NCBI GenBank assembly: GCA_014879765.1
Contig: JACSRL010000599.1
Location: 1-13,050 of the forward strand
DNA length: 13,050 bases
Direction of reading: 5' to 3'
From: Anaerolinea sp.
GTDB lineage: Bacteria; Chloroflexota; Anaerolineae; JAAEKA01
Positions 9,066-13,050 of this stretch are shown piece after piece (position 1 is the stretch's first letter; each line of letters starts with the position of its first letter). The notes beneath the pieces were generated by a model, which was not told the DNA's origin, made no database searches, and worked only from the letters and a program-made list of their open reading frames with translations. The position numbers and the translations under genes are program-made.

Positions 9066-9149
9066 TGACAGGGTGACAGGGTGACAAGGTGACAGGGTGA
9101 CGATCATGGCCCCTCACCTTGTCACCCCCTCACCCCCTCACCTTGTCAC
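9066..9149. repeat. Octamer-built imperfect palindrome between leuS and the SDR gene
   Basis: The left arm (9066-9101) is four to five GTGACAGG-type octamers. The right arm (9111-9149) is made of the reverse-complement type (CCTTGTCA, CCCCCTCA). GGTGACAAGGTGA in the left arm is matched exactly by TCACCTTGTCACC in the right arm. It fills most of the 112-bp gap. It has no U-tract, so termination is uncertain. Confidence 0.85.
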
Positions 9150-9169
9150 GCACATGAGGATTTACGACA

Positions 9170-9961
9170 ATGACACGAACACTCGAAAATAGAGTCGCGC
9201 TCGTCACCGGCGGCGCGCAGGGATTGGGCGCGGCGATCTGCCAGCGGCTGGCGGCCGAGGGCGCGCACGTGGTGGTGGCCGACCTGAACAGCGACGGCGC
9301 GCAGCAGGTGGCGGCCGACATCATCGCGCAGAGCGACCGGCGCAGCCTGGCGGTCAGGGTCAACATCAGCGAGGAGGCCGACGTGGCCGCGGCCGTGCAG
9401 CGCACGGTGGCCGAGTTTGGCCGGCTGGACATCGCCGTCTCCAACGCTGGCATCCTCTTTGCCGAGGCGGTGGACGAGTTCCCCGTGGAAAAATGGCGCG
9501 CGGTGATCGACGTCAACCTGACCGGCTACTTCCTGCTGGCCAAGCACGCGGCGCGGGTGATGAAAGCCCAGCGCAGCGGCGTGATCCTCCAGATCAACTC
9601 CAAGTCGGGCAAGAAGGGCAGCTTCAAGAGCCCAGCCTACGCGGCCAGCAAGTTCGGCGGCATCGGCCTGACCCAGAGCATCGCGCTGGAGCTGGCCGAG
9701 TATGGCGTGCGCTGCAACGCCATCTGCCCCGGCAACCTGCTGGACTCGCCGCTGTGGGTCAATTCGCTCTACAGCCAGTATGCCAAGAAGTGGGGCATCA
9801 GCGAGGCCGAGGTGCGCCAACGCTACATCGACCAGGTGCCCATGAAGCGCGGCTGCACCTACGACGACGTGACCAACGTGCTGGTCTTCCTGGCCTCCGA
9901 CCAGGCCAGCTACATGACCGGCCAGGCGGTCAACGTCACCGGCGGGCAGCAGATGGACTGA
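9170..9961 (+). CDS. SDR dehydrogenase, sorbitol-6-phosphate 2-dehydrogenase (SrlD)-like
   Basis: 263-aa classical short-chain dehydrogenase. The cofactor motif TGGAQGLG is at residues 13-20. D38 at the end of beta-2 favours NAD(H). The SNAG motif and catalytic S144, Y157 and K161 (YAASK) are present. Several stretches match E. coli SrlD as I remember it: INSKSGK, KFGGIGLTQS, GNLLDSPLW, YIDQVPMKRGC and the C-terminal TGQAVNVTGGQ. SrlD oxidises sorbitol 6-phosphate to fructose 6-phosphate with NAD+. Here there is no PTS or other polyol gene beside it, so the substrate could be another sugar-alcohol phosphate or polyol. GAGGA (9156-9160) precedes ATG by 9 nt. The stop is 9 bp from the convergent selB stop. 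Confidence 0.9.
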   Translation: MTRTLENRVALVTGGAQGLGAAICQRLAAEGAHVVVADLNSDGAQQVAADIIAQSDRRSLAVRVNISEEADVAAAVQRTVAEFGRLDIAVSNAGILFAEAVDEFPVEKWRAVIDVNLTGYFLLAKHAARVMKAQRSGVILQINSKSGKKGSFKSPAYAASKFGGIGLTQSIALELAEYGVRCNAICPGNLLDSPLWVNSLYSQYAKKWGISEAEVRQRYIDQVPMKRGCTYDDVTNVLVFLASDQASYMTGQAVNVTGGQQMD

Positions 9962-9970
9962 GGCGTCCAG

Positions 9971-11926
9971 CTATCCGCCGGCTTCCCCTTTGCGCAGCAC
10001 GCGCGCGTCCCCCACGCGGCGGGTGATGCGGCGGGCGTCCAGGTGTTCCATCAGCGCCAGCGCGTACTTGCGGCTGGTGTTGAACTGATCGCGCACCTGG
10101 GCCACGGTGATGCTCCCCTCGCGGCGCAGGTGGTCGATGATCGCCTGCACCAGGGTTGCGTAGGCGCTGCTCTCGAAGACCACATCGTCGCTGACCCGCG
10201 TCAGCCGGCCGCTGTCCAACAGCCACTGGAAAAGTTCATCGCCCACGGCCGCGGCCGCGTCGGCCGCGGCGGGGGGGGCGTAGGGCTGAGCGCGGAATTG
10301 GGCCAGCAGGCGTTCCACCGCGGCCTGCTGCTGGGGCGACGGCTGGGCCGCGTGGCTGCTCAGCCGCACCGCCGCGCCCTCGTCGACGATGCGCCCCTCC
10401 TGCGCGGCCTGGCCCAGCAGGTCGTTGTACTGGCGCAGCGACCAGCTCTGCCGCTTGCCCTGCCAGCGGTTCTTCAGCTCCTCGCGGCCCATGCCCAGAC
10501 GCAGGGGGAACTGGCGATGATAGCCGGCCAGCAACGTCTCCAGCCGGCCGGCCAGCTCGCGCCAGCCTTCGGCCGAGATCACTGTCTGCAAGGCCGCCGC
10601 CCGTTGGCGGTCATCGATCTGCGCGGCGTCCCAGTCGCGATCCAGCGCCAGCATCTGGCCCGCGGCCAGCAGCTCGGCAAAGGCCTGCAAGGCGGCGGCG
10701 CGGTCGAGGCTGCTGGCCGCAGCCGCGGCGGCGTAGGGGGCCGGCTCCTGGCGCTGTACCGCTTGCAGCAGGATCTCGCCAGGATCGCCCCCTTGCAACA
10801 CCTCCAGCATGGCGCAGACCTCAGGGCGAAAACGCCGCCAGCGCCGGCCGGGATAGGGATTGACCACCACGCCGCCCCCCAGGGTGCGGCTGGGCGAGGC
10901 CTGGCGCAGGATGAAACGGTCGCCGCGCTGCACGGCCACCGGCGTCTCCAGGCGCAACTGCACCCAGCCCTCCTGGCCAGCCTCCAGCGCCTCGGCGTCG
11001 AGCAGGCGGGTGCGCGCCGGCGCCTCAGCCGCGCCGCAGAAGAAATCCACCGGCTGATTGTGGCGCAGCGGCTTGCCCATGCCGCTGCCCACTGTGCGCA
11101 GATGCACATCGATCAGCGTCGTGGGGGCCAGGCTGCCGGGCAGGGCCACCACGTTGCCGCGCGCCACCTGCTCCTTGCTGACGCCGCTCAGATTGACGGC
11201 CACCCGGCTGCCGGGGGTGGCCCGCTCCAGCTTCTGCTTGTGGCTTTGCAGGCCGCGCACCCGCGCCCGCAGGCCGGCCGGCACGATCTCCACCTCTTGC
11301 CCCAGCGCCAGCTCGCCATCGCTCAGCGTGCCGGTCACCACGGCGCCGAAGCCGGCCACGGTGAAGACCCGATCCACCGGCAGGCGGGGGCGGCCGATGT
11401 TGCGCCGTTCAGGGGTGCGGCGCAGCGTCTGCTGGAGAGTCTCCCGCAGTTGGTCAAGGCCCTGGCCGCTGCGCGCGGAGAGGGGCACGATGGGCGCGCC
11501 GGCCAGGGAGCTGCCCTCCAGCGTCTGGGCCACGTCGGCCTGCACCAGCTCCAGCCAGTCAGGGTCGGCGGCCACCAGGTCGATCTTGGTCAGCGCTACC
11601 ACGCCGTGGCGCACCTGCAACAGGTCGAGGATGGCCAGATGCTCGCTGGTCTGCGGCATGACCCCCTCGTCGGCGGCGATGACCAGCAGCGCGGCGTCGA
11701 TGCCCCCCACCCCTGCCAGCATGTTTTTGATGAAGTCGATGTGGCCGGGCACGTCGACGACGCCCACTGTCTCGCCGTCGGGCAGGGTTAGCCAGGCGAA
11801 GCCGAGGTCGATGGTCATCGCGCGCGCCTTTTCCTCGGCCAGGCGGTCGGGGTCGATGCCGGTCAGCGCCTGCACCAGGGTCGATTTGCCGTGATCCACG
11901 TGGCCGGCCGTGCCGATGACTTTCAC
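9971..11926 (-). CDS. selB: Selenocysteine-specific translation elongation factor
   Basis: GTPase that delivers Sec-tRNA(Sec) to UGA codons marked by a SECIS hairpin; 651 aa. The N-terminus is VKVIGTAGHVDHGKST, with G1 at residues 8-16. TIDLGFAW in switch I is SelB-like; G3 is DVPGH (58-62) and G4 TKID (113-116). EF-Tu-like domains 2 and 3 follow, then winged-helix repeats. The last contains TSRKYALALMEHLD...TRRVGDARVL, a hallmark of the SECIS-binding end. I chose GTG at 11926 because it gives the family N-terminus and overlaps the upstream protease stop (GTGA). The open frame continues upstream to 12151, but that part is antisense-like low complexity within the protease gene. The normally conserved RG-x-T glycine in switch I is Ala (KARAMT). 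selA, selD, selC and any selenoprotein must lie elsewhere. Confidence 0.97.
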   Translation of the reverse strand: MKVIGTAGHVDHGKSTLVQALTGIDPDRLAEEKARAMTIDLGFAWLTLPDGETVGVVDVPGHIDFIKNMLAGVGGIDAALLVIAADEGVMPQTSEHLAILDLLQVRHGVVALTKIDLVAADPDWLELVQADVAQTLEGSSLAGAPIVPLSARSGQGLDQLRETLQQTLRRTPERRNIGRPRLPVDRVFTVAGFGAVVTGTLSDGELALGQEVEIVPAGLRARVRGLQSHKQKLERATPGSRVAVNLSGVSKEQVARGNVVALPGSLAPTTLIDVHLRTVGSGMGKPLRHNQPVDFFCGAAEAPARTRLLDAEALEAGQEGWVQLRLETPVAVQRGDRFILRQASPSRTLGGGVVVNPYPGRRWRRFRPEVCAMLEVLQGGDPGEILLQAVQRQEPAPYAAAAAASSLDRAAALQAFAELLAAGQMLALDRDWDAAQIDDRQRAAALQTVISAEGWRELAGRLETLLAGYHRQFPLRLGMGREELKNRWQGKRQSWSLRQYNDLLGQAAQEGRIVDEGAAVRLSSHAAQPSPQQQAAVERLLAQFRAQPYAPPAAADAAAAVGDELFQWLLDSGRLTRVSDDVVFESSAYATLVQAIIDHLRREGSITVAQVRDQFNTSRKYALALMEHLDARRITRRVGDARVLRKGEAGG

Positions 11927-12669
11927 TTGTACGCCACCTTGCCGCCGCGCAGGGCGCTGAGCAGCAGCTCCAACAGGCCCAGGCCGGCCGCGAAGACCAG
12001 GTCGATCAGCAACACCAGGGCAAAGACGTAGGTCAGCGTGCGCAGGCCATTGGCCAGCGCGTCCACCAGGCTGGCCGGCAGGCTGGGCAGCCAGCCGAAG
12101 AGGAGCATGAGGCCGGCCACGATGGCCAGGTAGATCAGCACCAGCCGCCACGATTCGCGGTCCGACGGGCTGGGCATCATGGCGTTGCTGACTGCGACCA
12201 GGAGATAGAGCCAGAGCCAGGCATCGTCGACGCGAAAGGCGTCGCCCAGTTGTGCGGCCATCTGGCCCCAGTCGCCGCGCTGCCAGGCCAGGCCCAGGCT
12301 GGTGGCGTCGAAGACTCCATGGCCGATGGCCAGCAGCGCCAGGGTGCCGGCCAGGAAGGGGGCCAGCCCCACCAGGCTGTCGCGCAGGGGATCGGTGCGC
12401 TGAACCTCCACCGAGCCCAGCACCACCTGTTTGCCCTGCACCGTGGGGGTAAGGCGCAGGCGGCCGGTGGCGACCCCCAGCATTTTGGCCATCAGCCAGT
12501 GGCTGAGCTCGTGCAGCACAACGCCGGGCAGGAGCACGAACCAGAGCAGCGCCATGCCGGCGTTGCTGCTGTTGAAGAGCAGCACGCCGATCCCCTGGAC
12601 GTGCCGCCCGATCCAGCGCTGGAGCCAGTAGAGCAGGATGACCAGCAGGACAAAGGAGAGGAGGAGCAT
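11923..12669 (-). CDS. M50B-type integral membrane zinc metalloprotease
   Basis: 248-aa membrane protein with about five or six hydrophobic segments. HELSH at residues 53-57 is the HExxH zinc motif inside a membrane segment. A second motif SNAMMPSPSD (161-170) fits the N-x-x-P-x-x-D pattern that supplies the third zinc ligand in M50B (site-2-protease-like) enzymes. There is no PDZ domain or rhomboid-type serine motif. It probably cleaves membrane-bound substrates; the target is unknown. It is translationally coupled to selB by a GTGA overlap and follows tpiA on the same strand. No Shine-Dalgarno precedes ATG 12669; instead a palindrome ends 4 nt before it, so the start is moderately certain. 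Confidence 0.85.
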   Translation of the reverse strand: MLLLSFVLLVILLYWLQRWIGRHVQGIGVLLFNSSNAGMALLWFVLLPGVVLHELSHWLMAKMLGVATGRLRLTPTVQGKQVVLGSVEVQRTDPLRDSLVGLAPFLAGTLALLAIGHGVFDATSLGLAWQRGDWGQMAAQLGDAFRVDDAWLWLYLLVAVSNAMMPSPSDRESWRLVLIYLAIVAGLMLLFGWLPSLPASLVDALANGLRTLTYVFALVLLIDLVFAAGLGLLELLLSALRGGKVAYK

Positions 12670-12673
12670 GAGG

Positions 12674-12752
12674 AACGATGAATCAGAAGGATGAAGGATG
12701 AAGGATGAGTCCGGACTCCGGATTCATCCTTCATCCTTCACCCTTCATCGTT
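12674..12752. repeat. Heptamer-built palindrome between tpiA and the M50 protease gene
   Basis: The left arm opens with AACGATGAA (12674-12682), complementary to TTCATCGTT (12744-12752). Between them are three GAAGGAT heptamers on one side and two exact plus one altered complementary copies on the other. The centre is a perfect 12-bp palindrome GAGTCCGGACTC (12707-12718). It fills nearly all of the 93-bp gap. Confidence 0.88.
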
Positions 12753-12762
12753 TCTTGCGTCG

Positions 12763-13050
<288 letters not shown>

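Noticed and set aside
10043..11791. 582-aa open frame on the plus strand opposite selB
   Set aside because: Antisense shadow of selB with no recognisable motif; SelB G motifs and C-terminal winged helix are clear on the minus strand.
11927..12151. 75-residue N-terminal extension of selB from an upstream start
   Set aside because: This part lies inside the protease gene, is Pro/Gly/Arg-rich and unlike SelB; the family N-terminus begins at GTG 11926.

Overview
The window is high-GC bacterial DNA, best read as a Chloroflexota (Anaerolineae/Caldilineae-like) chromosome segment. This placement is an inference. It rests on the secreted Asp-box protein with a long Thr/Pro tail, the canonical T-box leader on leuS, the selB gene, and the small repeat-built palindromes in nearly every intergenic gap. 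No phage, plasmid or insertion-sequence gene is visible, and no rRNA.

Layout, left to right. (1) 60-3742, plus strand: a membrane-anchored Asp-box beta-propeller protein whose stop codon overlaps (ATGA) the start of a 744-aa membrane sensor histidine kinase. (2) 3743-4259, no protein gene: a near-consensus promoter, a stem-closed candidate small RNA of about 175 nt ending in a strong intrinsic terminator, then a cluster of six 25-bp hairpin repeats (four direct, two inverted). (3) 4260-5387, minus strand: a helical 375-aa protein of unknown function with one C-terminal membrane segment. (4) 5476-5525: back-to-back promoters sharing a -35 region; the plus-strand one has a perfect TTGACA-17-TATAAT and drives two tandem tRNA-Ala genes (CGC and GGC). 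(5) 5777-9057, plus strand: consensus promoter, T-box leader with a leucine CTC specifier and terminator, then leuS, whose product has a roughly 110-residue extra segment at the end of the editing region. (6) 9170-9961, plus strand: an SDR dehydrogenase close to sorbitol-6-phosphate 2-dehydrogenase. (7) 13050-9971, minus strand: the 3' part of tpiA, an M50B-type membrane metalloprotease, and selB, whose GTG start overlaps the protease stop.

Functionally the window mixes translation (two tRNA-Ala, leuS with tRNA-sensing attenuation, selB for selenocysteine insertion), central metabolism (tpiA, SrlD-like dehydrogenase) and envelope sensing or proteolysis (Asp-box protein plus kinase, M50 protease). 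The most unusual features are the unidentified RNA unit at 3766-3975, a dispersed-type palindrome lodged inside the leuS T-box, a T-box discriminator-contact base that does not fit a typical tRNA-Leu, the LeuRS insertion, and the recurring palindromes built from 7-9 bp tandem units.
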